This document shows, in pieces, positions 14,850 through 22,954 of a DNA stretch of 37,704 bases (positions are counted from its first letter, which is position 1; the number at the start of each line of letters is the position of its first letter). This DNA comes from HO2-45-11b sp964450915 (GTDB lineage: Bacteria > Patescibacteriota > Andersenbacteria > UBA10190): the NCBI GenBank assembly GCA_964450915.1, contig CAYVFG010000009.1, positions 1 through 37,704 of the forward strand. The letters are read 5' to 3'. Made by a program: the position numbers and the translations under genes. The notes under the pieces were generated by a model. It was not told where the DNA came from and made no database searches. It saw only the letters and a list, made by a program, of their open reading frames with translations.

Positions 14850-15320
14850 ATGCCACGCCTTCCAAGTATCTTGGAATTGCCCCGGTTTACTGACGCGGCC
14901 CATGGAATTACGTTTTTTTGGCCGTCGGTCGAAAATGGCGGAATCGAAATTCTTCACACAGAAGACACCCCTTCTTCGCCTCGACCACGAATAATGTCCC
15001 TCCGCAAACTGCGAATGAAGCCCCGTACGGCCATCCCAGTCCACGTGCATTACAAAGCGGAAAAGATGTACATCGGTCTTTGCCTCGGCACTCCGCTTAC
15101 TATCGCGGTGTGGGGAGAGGACGGAGTATCAAGGTCGTACAACCTGAATAACCTATCTCAGCGCGTCATTGTTCAACCCGGCCGTCCCCATGCGCTTATT
15201 TTCACTGGAGATCACCCAGCAGAATTTCTCGTGATAAAAACTTCACAAGACCCCGAAGATATCCACTGGGAAGAAGACGCCAAGGTACTACTTAAGAACG
15301 AACACCTCACGCGTAAGTAG
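14850..15320 (+). CDS. cupin-like small protein of unknown function
   Basis: This is a 156-residue protein. The middle HVHYKAEKMYIGLCLGTPLTI and later PGRPHALIFTGDHPAEFLVIKTS have the beta-sandwich pattern of a cupin, with H-x-H and a following E as in cupin motif 1 and G-x-x-H as in motif 2. It could bind a metal, but the enzymatic role is unknown; it resembles capsule or sugar-modification cupins only loosely. GAGG five bases before ATG 14850 supports the start. It is a one-gene unit with its own promoter and terminator, divergent from lepA, and it is GC-richer than its neighbours, as for the other island genes. Confidence 0.6.
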   Translation: MPRLPSILELPRFTDAAHGITFFWPSVENGGIEILHTEDTPSSPRPRIMSLRKLRMKPRTAIPVHVHYKAEKMYIGLCLGTPLTIAVWGEDGVSRSYNLNNLSQRVIVQPGRPHALIFTGDHPAEFLVIKTSQDPEDIHWEEDAKVLLKNEHLTRK

Positions 15321-15338
15321 GCACTACCAAACACGCGC

Positions 15339-15376
15339 AGTCCACGACAGGAAACTGATGTGGGCTTTTTTATTTC
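15339..15376 (+). terminator. terminator of the cupin-like gene
   Basis: AGTCCAC (15339-15345) pairs with GTGGGCT (15360-15366), one G-U pair, followed by TTTTTATTT on the plus strand. Confidence 0.7.
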
Positions 15377-15412
15377 AAATAAAAAAGGAGCGTAGCTTCG
15401 TGCTAGCTCCTT
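15377..15412 (-). terminator. terminator of the minus-strand RNA candidate
   Basis: On the minus strand AAGGAGC (15412-15406) pairs with GCTCCTT (15391-15385), with an inner AGC/GCT pair. It runs into TTTTTTATTT. It directly follows the closing helix of the RNA candidate. Together with the plus-strand terminator it forms a back-to-back pair. Confidence 0.85.
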
Positions 15413-15790
15413 GTAATCAAATCAGTGGTGGGTGCTTCTTCGTCAATAAGAGCTACTCAATGACGCAGAGTACCCCTGCAGTTCATTCATCACCTGCCCG
15501 GCTCTTTACCACAAGACGGACGCCGAAGGTGATTCCTAGGGCAGGAAAAGGGCTCGTACACAACCCTATGTATGGTATGCAGAACATCCTTCATCGGCAT
15601 ACTAATTCCCTCGCATGTTACCCGACTAAGTCGCCTAGGGAGAATCACAAGGAGATTTCACATAGATCTTGTGTGGAATATCCTCATCATCCTGAACTAA
15701 AAGTCCAGACATTCGCTCGCCATGTTTCGCCGCTAAGCAATTCATAGCAAGCCGCTCGAATTTCACGAGACCACTGATTTTCTAAAGAGC
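15384..15790 (-). ncRNA. candidate structured non-coding RNA (about 0.4 kb), family not recognised
   Basis: This fills most of the 505-base gap between the cupin gene and murJ. A promoter abuts the murJ stop, and a strong intrinsic terminator ends the unit. Just inside both ends, ACCACTGATTT (15770-15780) and AAATCAGTGGT (15419-15429) are perfectly complementary over 11 bases, which would close one large domain. Inside are GTATGC/GCATAC (15575-15580 with 15597-15602, AGGA in the loop), ATCACCT/AGGTGAT (15489-15495 with 15527-15533) and GTGATTC/GAATCAC (15529-15535 with 15642-15648, mutually exclusive with the previous helix). No minus-strand frame exceeds about 45 codons. It lacks tmRNA, RNase P, 6S and SRP signatures. 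The alternative is a decayed gene: one frame gives ELLSGETWRANVWTFSSG and, after several stops, GITFGVRLVVKSRAGDE. Confidence 0.5.
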
Positions 15791-15796
15791 ATATTT

Positions 15797-15825
15797 ACCA
15801 TACCCCCATCACCGTTCACGCGCAA
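15797..15825 (-). promoter_or_regulatory. promoter of the RNA candidate
   Basis: TTGCGC (15825-15820), 17 bases, TATGGT (15802-15797) on the minus strand. The -35 box begins at the base after the murJ stop codon. Predicted start near 15790. Confidence 0.5.
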
Positions 15826-17448
15826 CTATTCAATGAGACCGGAGAATCTTGGCGTATCAGTGCCATTTGGCAACAAAAGTTTTTTGGGAATATAGCGCTT
15901 GATGATTTCAAGCTCTTCGCTCTTCAGCAACATGCAAACCAGAATATACGCCAGGATTCCTCCTGCGAATGCTCCAACTAATTGCGTTAAAATTCCCCAA
16001 AAACGGGACATATCTACAACGTTTGCGATCGGCGTTTTGAGCAGCTGAGTTGTGATTGCAGCAACGATAGTTGCGATAACCATTTTCCCAATACTTACCA
16101 ACACCTTCTTGTCATCGAACCCGTCTAGGTGCACATGCAAAATACCAAGCAATACTGCAAGCTGAATAATTGTTGAAACAGAAAACGCAATTGCAAGCCC
16201 CTGCACGCCGTACATATGCGCAAAGGGGAACGCGATAATGCTGTTAATGGCAATACTGCCCAAGGAAATAAAGACTGGCATTTTTGTATTTTGCTGCGCA
16301 TAAAATGCACGCGTCAGCAGAGGGATGGTGGCTTGTGCAAAAATACTTACCACTAAAAATCCGAATGTTTCATACGTCGCCGTTGTATCTGCCCAGTTGA
16401 ATGCTCCGTGGCCGAACAGCACGCGGATAATTTGCGCGCGGAGCAAATAGAATAGCGCAGACGTAGGAACTACGAAAAACATAATATATCGGAAAGATTT
16501 TGTAATCGTATGGCGAAAATCCGCGCGCTTATTTCTCGCAAACTGCTCTGCGAGAGTAGGAAATGCAGCTTGGGCAAACGCAATGCCGAAAATTCCGATG
16601 GGAATATACTGAACATTATTCGCTAAGTGGAATGCTGCAATGCTTCCGGAAAGAAGGCCGGACCCAATAATAGTTACGATAAATAAATTCGCCTGCTGGG
16701 CTGCCAGCCCGAATACTCTCGGCAGCATCATTTTCCAAATCTGCAGCAAATCCTTAGAAGATGATATTAAAACGGGTTGCCACTTAAACCCAACTTTCAA
16801 CACGCTCGGCAGCTGCACTCCGGCATGAAGCAATGCTCCGAGCACGACGCCCCAACCCAAACCCGCAACACCAAGATATGGAACAAAATACACGGCGCCT
16901 GCGATAATTCCCAAATTATATAAAATAGGAGCGAGCGCATACGCAAAAAACTTTTTATAGGAATTTAAAATTCCGGAAAAGACGAAACTCACGCACAGCA
17001 AAATCGGCTGAAGTGCCATAATGCGCGACAGCATGACAGTCATCGCGAGCTTATCCCCGGCAAACCCAGGGGCAATAAGCGGGATAATTTGCGGAGCAAA
17101 TAGCGCAAAGCACACACTGAATAATCCGATTCCGATTCCCATTAAATGCAAGATGGAAAGAGCAAATCGATGAGCATCCTCCTCCCCCTTTTTGCCTGCC
17201 ACCATTTTTTCCGTGAACAAGGGAATGAACGCTGCAGACAATGCTCCGATAACAACCAGGTTAAAAATAAGATCGGGAATGCGAAATGCGACCACAAACG
17301 AATCGAACGTATCGCCTGCCCCGAACGTAGACGTAAATACCCTATCCCTCACCAGTCCGACAATTCTGCTCAACAACGAAGAAACGCCCAATAAAAGCGC
17401 TGCGGATATTATCATTCCATTACTCGAATTCTTGTGAGTTTGAGGCAT
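15826..17448 (-). CDS. murJ: MurJ-type lipid II / polyisoprenoid flippase (MOP superfamily)
   Basis: This is a 540-residue integral membrane protein with many hydrophobic segments spread over its full length, as in the 13-14 helix MOP exporters. The N-terminal signature LLGVSSLLSRIVGLVRDRVFTSTFGAG and FRIPDLIFNLVVIGALSAAFIPLFTE are typical of MurJ/MviN. It flips undecaprenyl-linked lipid II across the membrane; given the neighbouring glycosyltransferases it might instead flip another lipid-linked glycan. ATG 17448 lies 5 bases after the DUF4012 stop; a GTG at 17454 overlapping that stop is an alternative. It is the last protein gene before the RNA candidate. Confidence 0.92.
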   Translation of the reverse strand: MPQTHKNSSNGMIISAALLLGVSSLLSRIVGLVRDRVFTSTFGAGDTFDSFVVAFRIPDLIFNLVVIGALSAAFIPLFTEKMVAGKKGEEDAHRFALSILHLMGIGIGLFSVCFALFAPQIIPLIAPGFAGDKLAMTVMLSRIMALQPILLCVSFVFSGILNSYKKFFAYALAPILYNLGIIAGAVYFVPYLGVAGLGWGVVLGALLHAGVQLPSVLKVGFKWQPVLISSSKDLLQIWKMMLPRVFGLAAQQANLFIVTIIGSGLLSGSIAAFHLANNVQYIPIGIFGIAFAQAAFPTLAEQFARNKRADFRHTITKSFRYIMFFVVPTSALFYLLRAQIIRVLFGHGAFNWADTTATYETFGFLVVSIFAQATIPLLTRAFYAQQNTKMPVFISLGSIAINSIIAFPFAHMYGVQGLAIAFSVSTIIQLAVLLGILHVHLDGFDDKKVLVSIGKMVIATIVAAITTQLLKTPIANVVDMSRFWGILTQLVGAFAGGILAYILVCMLLKSEELEIIKRYIPKKLLLPNGTDTPRFSGLIE

Positions 17449-17453
17449 ACACA

Positions 17454-19826
17454 CTATTTTTCAACAACGGCGCCCACTAACGTGTCGCGCGCTTCATCAC
17501 CACGGTAAACGATAGAGGAGTCTGAATCAAGAGTAATCCCGGAATCTGGCACATGATCAACAATCCTCAGGCCATTCGGGAAGGATACGCTTGCAGATAT
17601 TGTCGTTCTTTGCTGGCCAGGCTGCTTTACTAATGCAACCGAATACGAAGTGGCAGGGTATAGCAGGCTCGGCATAACAACGGCGTGAGGAATTCTATAA
17701 TGGTACAACGCAACGGATGTTTGCCCCGGCTTGGTGACTAGCCAATTTGCAAAATATGCATACCCGGATTCGCTCCCGATAGTAGTCCCGTTCACACCCC
17801 CATGTTGTTGTTGCTGCCAGTACGCAACATCAGCATCTGGCGTTGTTTGCAGCGTAGCATCGGGCACGAGAGGATGAGGGACATCTTTTTCCGGCGTAAA
17901 TCCTTGCGCATCAAGGAGTACTGCATTTTTAGGAACAAGCACGCGCTGGTATATAATACTGTCTTTTTGAGACGGATCCTCTCCTGCAGGATACGGGTAA
18001 TCAATCTTTTCATCAGGTCCGTGATGAGTTCTGCGAATTGTAGTAACAACGTCTACATCTCCGCTTGGGAGCACTGTATTGCGGGTATCTATTTCTTGAG
18101 ACACGAATTGGTCGCTCTTATGACCGCCGATATTAGCATTATCAATCATTAAAAACCCTTGCGCGTCTTGAGGAATTGCCCCGGCCCACCCCAGCTTTTC
18201 AACCTCTTGCTGAGCGGATTCATTCTTGAAATACAGCAATATGTCTTTGTCTGACAAAGAATTCGTAATTGCCGTAAGAGTTGCTAACCGATCGGCAGGC
18301 TTTGCAGTATCATCAGCTGATCCAAATAACTTCGACAACAATATCGGAGTTAAGTCTGCCAAAAACTGCTTCGGCTTATTCACCGAGCGATCATAATTAT
18401 ACGTAACTTCTCCTTGCGTAACAGTCACAAAATTATCGGCAGTTACATCAACATCATACCCCGGCACATGAATAGGGCCCGTTACCGACAATAAATTTTT
18501 TATCACATTGGGCGTAAATAAAATCACTCCATCAACCGTAGGGCCGTTCTCCTGCTCCAAGAAGTCGCTGGCTTTTTGCGCATCTTTTTTATAATCAACA
18601 AACCAATTCGAATCCCTCAAATACCATCGGTCCGTAATCGGAGTAAGAGGTTCCGGTGGCGCAATGACCGTTTTTAATTGGCCATCCCTATCGTATACGC
18701 TTTGCACATCGATATTTTCAACCTTGCCCTTTGAAACATTCACTACTGCCGTACTGCCGATAAACCCTCCCACCGGGCGCAACTCATCATTGTTCGCGAA
18801 CATAATTAAATACTGCCGATCCCTATCTGCGCCCAGCAACGTCAGCAATGTTCCGCTTTCCGAATTTAAATGATGAATAACTGCGAACAATTTCGGCAAA
18901 GCAGTTTTTAGCGTGCTGACCTGATCCGCAACTTGTTTGGGCAGCATGCCCGTAGAAACGCCCGCCAGCTGATCGTTTGCCGAGGATATATCTTGCTCCG
19001 CACTTTCAAGCTCCGGCTGTGCAAGCTTCATCGCATCAGTAAGAGATGTTCCGGTATTTGTTTTTCCGATCATCTGCACAGCATTGGCAATATGCTCTCC
19101 TGCAGAACTGATTTTTACGCCCGCAGACAACAGCGTTGATCCGGATTTAATAGAACCCGTTACATCGAGCAGGCTTAAAATACTTTTATTGCTTGCAAGC
19201 GCGCTATCCATTTCATGCTGAGCCGTTACAAACTCGACGCCAGCAGATGCAAACGAGAGCTTGCTCTCATCACTGCCCGTATCTGCAAGTGCGGAACCGG
19301 CTTGCGTCATATCAGCAATCGCATTTTTCACCCTACTTTCAACGGATGCCAGCACCTGCATCCCGCGACCGGCTGCTTGCATGTTCCAAATTGCAAACGA
19401 CAAAAAGGCAAACCCGATAAGCAAGATGATAAGCCCCGGCGTTCGATGAGAGATGCTCGGCATCGAAATACGCGACATCCCTGGCGATTTCATCACAGAA
19501 GGCCTGCTAGGCAAGGATATTCCTCGATTTAACGACGCCCGGGTAAGACTCGGTGCGCTTTCTTTCGAATTTGCAACGCGAGATGCTTGAGGGAATCGAT
19601 AATCTACATCCCGCTCTGCAATAGGCATGTTTCCGAATACTCCGACACTGGAAAATGTATTTTTTGCCTTCTCTTTATTTTTAGCAATTATATCAAAATG
19701 GCGCCCGCCCGCTGTATGCTTCCACTTTCCTTTATTGCTCGCACCGTCTGCAAGCATATCTTTTTTCTTTCGATAATTATATCGAAAAGGATCCGGAGTA
19801 TCGTTAGGCGGAATGATATCGTACAC
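17454..19826 (-). CDS. DUF4012 membrane protein
   Basis: This is a 790-residue protein. A cytoplasmic, Ser- and basic-rich N-terminus of about 130 residues precedes one membrane segment (LIILLIGFAFLSFAIW). An extracellular coiled, Ser/Ala-rich region follows, then the DUF4012 core: LIMFANNDELRPVGGFIGS, the best-conserved motif of the family, NGPTVDGVILFTPNVIKNLL and ITGPIHV-like VTGPIHVPGY. DUF4012 proteins are common in CPR and Actinobacteria, and their function is not established; a role in envelope assembly is suggested by the link to MurJ and GT4 genes. The start is GTG 19826, with TATAAT 6 bases upstream overlapping the previous stop codon, so a leaderless start is likely. Confidence 0.85.
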   Translation of the reverse strand: MYDIIPPNDTPDPFRYNYRKKKDMLADGASNKGKWKHTAGGRHFDIIAKNKEKAKNTFSSVGVFGNMPIAERDVDYRFPQASRVANSKESAPSLTRASLNRGISLPSRPSVMKSPGMSRISMPSISHRTPGLIILLIGFAFLSFAIWNMQAAGRGMQVLASVESRVKNAIADMTQAGSALADTGSDESKLSFASAGVEFVTAQHEMDSALASNKSILSLLDVTGSIKSGSTLLSAGVKISSAGEHIANAVQMIGKTNTGTSLTDAMKLAQPELESAEQDISSANDQLAGVSTGMLPKQVADQVSTLKTALPKLFAVIHHLNSESGTLLTLLGADRDRQYLIMFANNDELRPVGGFIGSTAVVNVSKGKVENIDVQSVYDRDGQLKTVIAPPEPLTPITDRWYLRDSNWFVDYKKDAQKASDFLEQENGPTVDGVILFTPNVIKNLLSVTGPIHVPGYDVDVTADNFVTVTQGEVTYNYDRSVNKPKQFLADLTPILLSKLFGSADDTAKPADRLATLTAITNSLSDKDILLYFKNESAQQEVEKLGWAGAIPQDAQGFLMIDNANIGGHKSDQFVSQEIDTRNTVLPSGDVDVVTTIRRTHHGPDEKIDYPYPAGEDPSQKDSIIYQRVLVPKNAVLLDAQGFTPEKDVPHPLVPDATLQTTPDADVAYWQQQQHGGVNGTTIGSESGYAYFANWLVTKPGQTSVALYHYRIPHAVVMPSLLYPATSYSVALVKQPGQQRTTISASVSFPNGLRIVDHVPDSGITLDSDSSIVYRGDEARDTLVGAVVEK

Positions 19827-19832
19827 ACTGTC

Positions 19833-19838
19833 ATTATA
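19833..19838 (-). promoter_or_regulatory. -10 element of the DUF4012 gene, overlapping the upstream stop
   Basis: Perfect TATAAT on the minus strand, 6 bases before GTG 19826. It is embedded in the last codons of the GT4 gene, whose TAA stop lies inside it. No good -35 box. Confidence 0.5.
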
Positions 19839-20952
19839 GCGCGTTCTCGTATGCCCGTATATGCGCTGCTGCCGTACTTGCTGTCTGAAAACGTTCCGTG
19901 TTTTGCCTGCCGAGCAGCTTTAAAGAGTGCGCGTAATCATCATGCTCCAATACGGCGCTCATTCCTCGAGCAATATCATGGACGCTCTCCGGATTCACAT
20001 ACTGCGCGCTTTTTTGAAGGAGCTCCGGCATACTTGAAACATTCGAGGCTGTAACGGGCGTTCCGCACGCCTGAGCCTCAAGCGGCGGCAATCCGTACCC
20101 CTCATACAGACTTGGAAACGCCATGAGGCTTGCCTCTGCATACAATGCCGGCAAAAGCTCGTCTGGAACAAACCCTGGGAACACGATATGGTTCGCAAGA
20201 TTTTTTTCTTGCACATATCCAGTCAAATCGCTATACCCCTCTTGATACTTGCCCGTAATAACAAGCTTGGTGTCGGGATGCGATTTTAAAACCACCTCGA
20301 ATGCATCAATAAGCCTGAATATATTTTTATGGCTCATCCACACTCCCACAAAAAGAACGTATTTATGTTTTATATTAATATGCTCGCGAACTTTTTTTCT
20401 GCTATCCTCTGAAATTTCCCGAAAAAATTTCTCTTCCAATCCCTCATATATAACCTCTATTTTTTTGGCGTGAAACGGCAATAATTGCATGTCGCGAGCA
20501 GTTGTTTTTGAAACAGCAATAACGCTCCGAGCATTCTTTACTGCGCTCGCGAACACATATTCATACCCAACCTGCTGCAATAACGACTGCCGCTTCTGTC
20601 CGGGGAAAATGAACCGCGTAATATCGTGGATTGTTACCACGTATGGTTTTTTATATAAAACAGGGACATTAAAATGCGCAAAATGAACCAAGTCTACATG
20701 GGGTACATTATTAAGCTGATGCAAAAAAACAGTCTGTTCTTTCACGGAATAATAACTTGGCTCAACGCCGATATATTCAAACATATTTTCCGTATCCCCT
20801 AACTCATTTTGAATTTTTTTCTCTTCACCGTTCGGAACGAGCAGTACAAATTGATTTCCTCGCGGATTTTTATAATATTCAAAGGCCAAGTTCCGAATAT
20901 ATCGGCCGATCCCTGTCCAATTCCATGCCCGAGCATCTAGTGCGATACGCAT
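19834..20952 (-). CDS. GT4-family glycosyltransferase
   Basis: This is a 372-residue GT-B enzyme. It starts MRIALDARAWNWTGIGRYIRNL, the N-terminal GT4 glycine loop, then VVTIHDITRFIFP. Later come YVLFVGVWMSHKNIFRLIDAF, the donor-phosphate region, and AFPSLYEGYGLPPLEAQACGTPVTAS, the E-x7-E signature (EGYGLPPLE). It resembles mannosyl- and rhamnosyltransferases of O-antigen type, but the sugar is not predictable. TACGCT lies 6 bases before ATG 20952. Its end overlaps the -10 box of the DUF4012 gene. It is separated from the upstream GT cluster by the 216-aa orphan unit. Confidence 0.87.
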   Translation of the reverse strand: MRIALDARAWNWTGIGRYIRNLAFEYYKNPRGNQFVLLVPNGEEKKIQNELGDTENMFEYIGVEPSYYSVKEQTVFLHQLNNVPHVDLVHFAHFNVPVLYKKPYVVTIHDITRFIFPGQKRQSLLQQVGYEYVFASAVKNARSVIAVSKTTARDMQLLPFHAKKIEVIYEGLEEKFFREISEDSRKKVREHINIKHKYVLFVGVWMSHKNIFRLIDAFEVVLKSHPDTKLVITGKYQEGYSDLTGYVQEKNLANHIVFPGFVPDELLPALYAEASLMAFPSLYEGYGLPPLEAQACGTPVTASNVSSMPELLQKSAQYVNPESVHDIARGMSAVLEHDDYAHSLKLLGRQNTERFQTASTAAAHIRAYENAL

Positions 20953-20958
20953 ACAAAA

Positions 20959-20964
20959 AGCGTA
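20959..20964 (-). promoter_or_regulatory. -10-like element of the GT4 gene
   Basis: TACGCT with a 6-base gap to ATG 20952, just downstream of the orphan-unit terminator. The hexamer is weak on its own; the position supports it. Confidence 0.35.
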
Positions 20965-20980
20965 TCATGAGTATTTCGAG

Positions 20981-21030
20981 AAAAGAAAAGAACCCCTTCA
21001 CGCATTCTCGAATAATGAGAACGGGGGTTC
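20981..21030 (-). terminator. terminator of the 216-aa orphan gene
   Basis: On the minus strand GAACCCC (21030-21024) pairs with GGGGTTC (20996-20990) and the inner TTCTC with GAGAA. TTTTCTTTTC follows. It ends the island before the next GT4 gene. Confidence 0.8.
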
Positions 21031-21060
21031 ATACGGGAGGTTACTCCGACGTTGCCGCTG

Positions 21061-21711
21061 TTATGCGGCCGCTTCTTGGCGAGAGGCCGGCAGAAGTTCG
21101 ATCGAATCGCGCAAGAAATGCAGCTGCGTTTCCGCCGCCATCGGAACTTTTTGTTGCGCCAAGTGGTCTCTGGGAGCACCCTTTGGCCAGACCATGATCG
21201 GTTGTCCGTCCGGCTGAACCAGGGGGTTACGCGCCGTCATGTTGATCATGACGGCGAACTCGCCATCGATCAGTTCATTGTCAACGAACAAAGAATTAAT
21301 GTAGGCTTGAGTCGCCCACATCGAATCTTCGAGCATCGCTCCGAGCGCCAGGCGAGCCTGGTCCCGAATCTTGACGAAAGCCGGCTTCGGTTCGGCGAAT
21401 TCTGTTCTCGCGAACACGAATCGGACGATGTAGGCGGGCTTGCCTCCACCGCTTGCAGGCCTTGACTGATAGAACGCATCCACCAGGACATACCCAATCC
21501 CTTCAAGCTCTCGCAACACATCGGCAACGCCGACATTCTGAGTTGGAGTGATGAATTCCTGGCCGGCAGGGGGCGCACCCCGCGAACCTTGCTGTGGGGG
21601 CAGCGCGCGAATGAACGATGGAATCAACGTCTCATTCGTGAACCGAAATTGCAGGCCAACTATCCGTACCGACTGGCCGATACCGCCAACACTCTGGTTT
21701 TGGACTTGCAC
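21061..21711 (-). CDS. hypothetical protein (216 aa), orphan
   Basis: I do not recognise this family. The protein is soluble, without signal peptide or membrane segment. A Pro/Gly-rich stretch (LPPQQGSRGAPPAGQEF, residues about 37-53) separates a short N-terminal beta region from the body, which contains GVADVLRELEGIGYVLVDAFYQ and AYIVRFVFAR, an alpha/beta pattern. The C-terminal half is Ala-, Met- and Leu-rich. GTG 21711 has AGGAG seven bases upstream, one of the clearest ribosome sites in the window. It is a one-gene unit with promoter and terminator, visibly GC-richer than the flanking glycosyltransferases, inserted between two of them in the same orientation. Confidence 0.75.
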   Translation of the reverse strand: MQVQNQSVGGIGQSVRIVGLQFRFTNETLIPSFIRALPPQQGSRGAPPAGQEFITPTQNVGVADVLRELEGIGYVLVDAFYQSRPASGGGKPAYIVRFVFARTEFAEPKPAFVKIRDQARLALGAMLEDSMWATQAYINSLFVDNELIDGEFAVMINMTARNPLVQPDGQPIMVWPKGAPRDHLAQQKVPMAAETQLHFLRDSIELLPASRQEAAA

Positions 21712-21772
21712 GACTGTTCTCCTGTAAAAAACGTGCTATCGAACCGAAAATCAACACATCAACACTTTTTCT

Positions 21773-21801
21773 ATAATAGTATATAATTTTAATTATGTCA
21801 A
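21773..21801 (-). promoter_or_regulatory. promoter of the 216-aa orphan (TTGACA-N17-TATTAT)
   Basis: TTGACA (21801-21796), 17 AT-rich bases, TATTAT (21778-21773) on the minus strand, with a leader of about 55 bases before GTG 21711. Confidence 0.85.
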
Positions 21802-21834
21802 CTATATTTCAAAAAGAAGCAGTATAGTGCAGTT

Positions 21835-22950
21835 TTAGGCTACTTTCTCCAAAATATCAGCAACTTTGCCCGCAGATTGCTCCCACGAATATTTTTCCAA
21901 AATCTGCTGGCGAACGTTGCGGGGAACACGTTTCGGAGTGCGCAATAATTCAGCAAGGACTAAGGCTAAATGCGGAGTGTTGTACGGGTCAATGAGCGTT
22001 GCCCACTCTCCCACCACTTCCGGAAGAGATGAATTAAAGGAAACGACCACTGGAGTACCAGCAAGCAACGCTTCTAACGGCGGAAAGCCGAACCCCTCAT
22101 AGAAACTTGGATACATAAACAAATCGGCAGCAGCGTACAGCGCGCTCTTGTCTCGCTCTTGCACGAAGCCGATCATATGGATCTTATCCTTGTATTGAGA
22201 TTTCGAAATTGCAGAAAGAACTTCTTGGGATTTCCATCCGCTTTCTCCCGCCAAGACCAGATGATGCGGAATGCGATCTGCGATTGCAGAAAATGCTTCA
22301 ATAATTGCTGGAATATTTTTTCTCGGCTCAAGCGCCCCAAAAAACAATATAAAATGCTCAGGCAAATGATATGCATTTTTTATTCGATGCAAATCAACCT
22401 GCGTTACAGACGGAGTGTTTGGAACACCCGGATATACGACCGAGATAGCGTCTTGGGCAATGCCATAATGTTCCTGAAGATCGTTTTTCGTATGCTCCGA
22501 GACGGCGATAACGTGGCTGGATTTTCGAAATAGTTTCTTTGGCTGCATCGCTAGATGCCATATTTTTCGTTTCCACGTCAAAAATTCCGGAAACCGTTCA
22601 TATGAAATATCGTGCGCAACTGTAACAAATGGCTTGCCTGAAGACAATGGAACGAGCCGAGGATTTGGAACAAAAAACACGTCTATTGGAACCGGCAGCA
22701 GCTTGTCCCACTTTGGAAAACCGAATAGCAGCTGCAGCGTATTGAATATTTTGTTCGGATAGCGAAATGCATGAACCGAAACGTTTTCTCGAAACGTCGG
22801 CAATTGCACGGCCTTTGCCGCATTGTAAAACAAATGATAGTGATGGCGCGGACGGACGCGAGAAAGCGTATCAATCATCCTGATTGTATATTCTTCTACC
22901 CCGGTATGCCGTCCCTCCATTAACGACCTTGCATCAATGGCAATATGCAT
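21835..22950 (-). CDS. GT4-family glycosyltransferase
   Basis: This is a 371-residue GT-B enzyme. MHIAIDARSLMEGRHTGVEEY carries the N-terminal loop. FVTVAHDISYERFPEFL and HVIAVSEHTKNDLQEHYG are typical acceptor-side motifs. FILFFGALEPRKNIPAIIEAF and YPSFYEGFGFPPLEALLAGTPVVVS give the donor site with the E-x7-E signature. It is closely similar in plan to the GT4 at 19834 and may act on the same glycan. ATG 22950 lies four bases after the Wzz-like stop, with AAGGG about eight bases upstream, so translation is probably coupled. The in-frame extension upstream is not family-like and was not used. Confidence 0.87.
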   Translation of the reverse strand: MHIAIDARSLMEGRHTGVEEYTIRMIDTLSRVRPRHHYHLFYNAAKAVQLPTFRENVSVHAFRYPNKIFNTLQLLFGFPKWDKLLPVPIDVFFVPNPRLVPLSSGKPFVTVAHDISYERFPEFLTWKRKIWHLAMQPKKLFRKSSHVIAVSEHTKNDLQEHYGIAQDAISVVYPGVPNTPSVTQVDLHRIKNAYHLPEHFILFFGALEPRKNIPAIIEAFSAIADRIPHHLVLAGESGWKSQEVLSAISKSQYKDKIHMIGFVQERDKSALYAAADLFMYPSFYEGFGFPPLEALLAGTPVVVSFNSSLPEVVGEWATLIDPYNTPHLALVLAELLRTPKRVPRNVRQQILEKYSWEQSAGKVADILEKVA

Positions 22951-22954
22951 AGAA

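Noticed and set aside
15358..15747. Plus-strand open frame of 129 codons over the RNA candidate
   Set aside because: It begins inside the cupin-gene terminator, has no ribosome site or family-like sequence, and is antisense to a unit with promoter and terminator.
15384..15790. tmRNA as identity of the RNA candidate
   Set aside because: No tRNA-like T arm near the 3' end, no 3' CCA in the right place, no tag reading frame ending in Ala-Ala, and the closing helix is 11 bp instead of 7.
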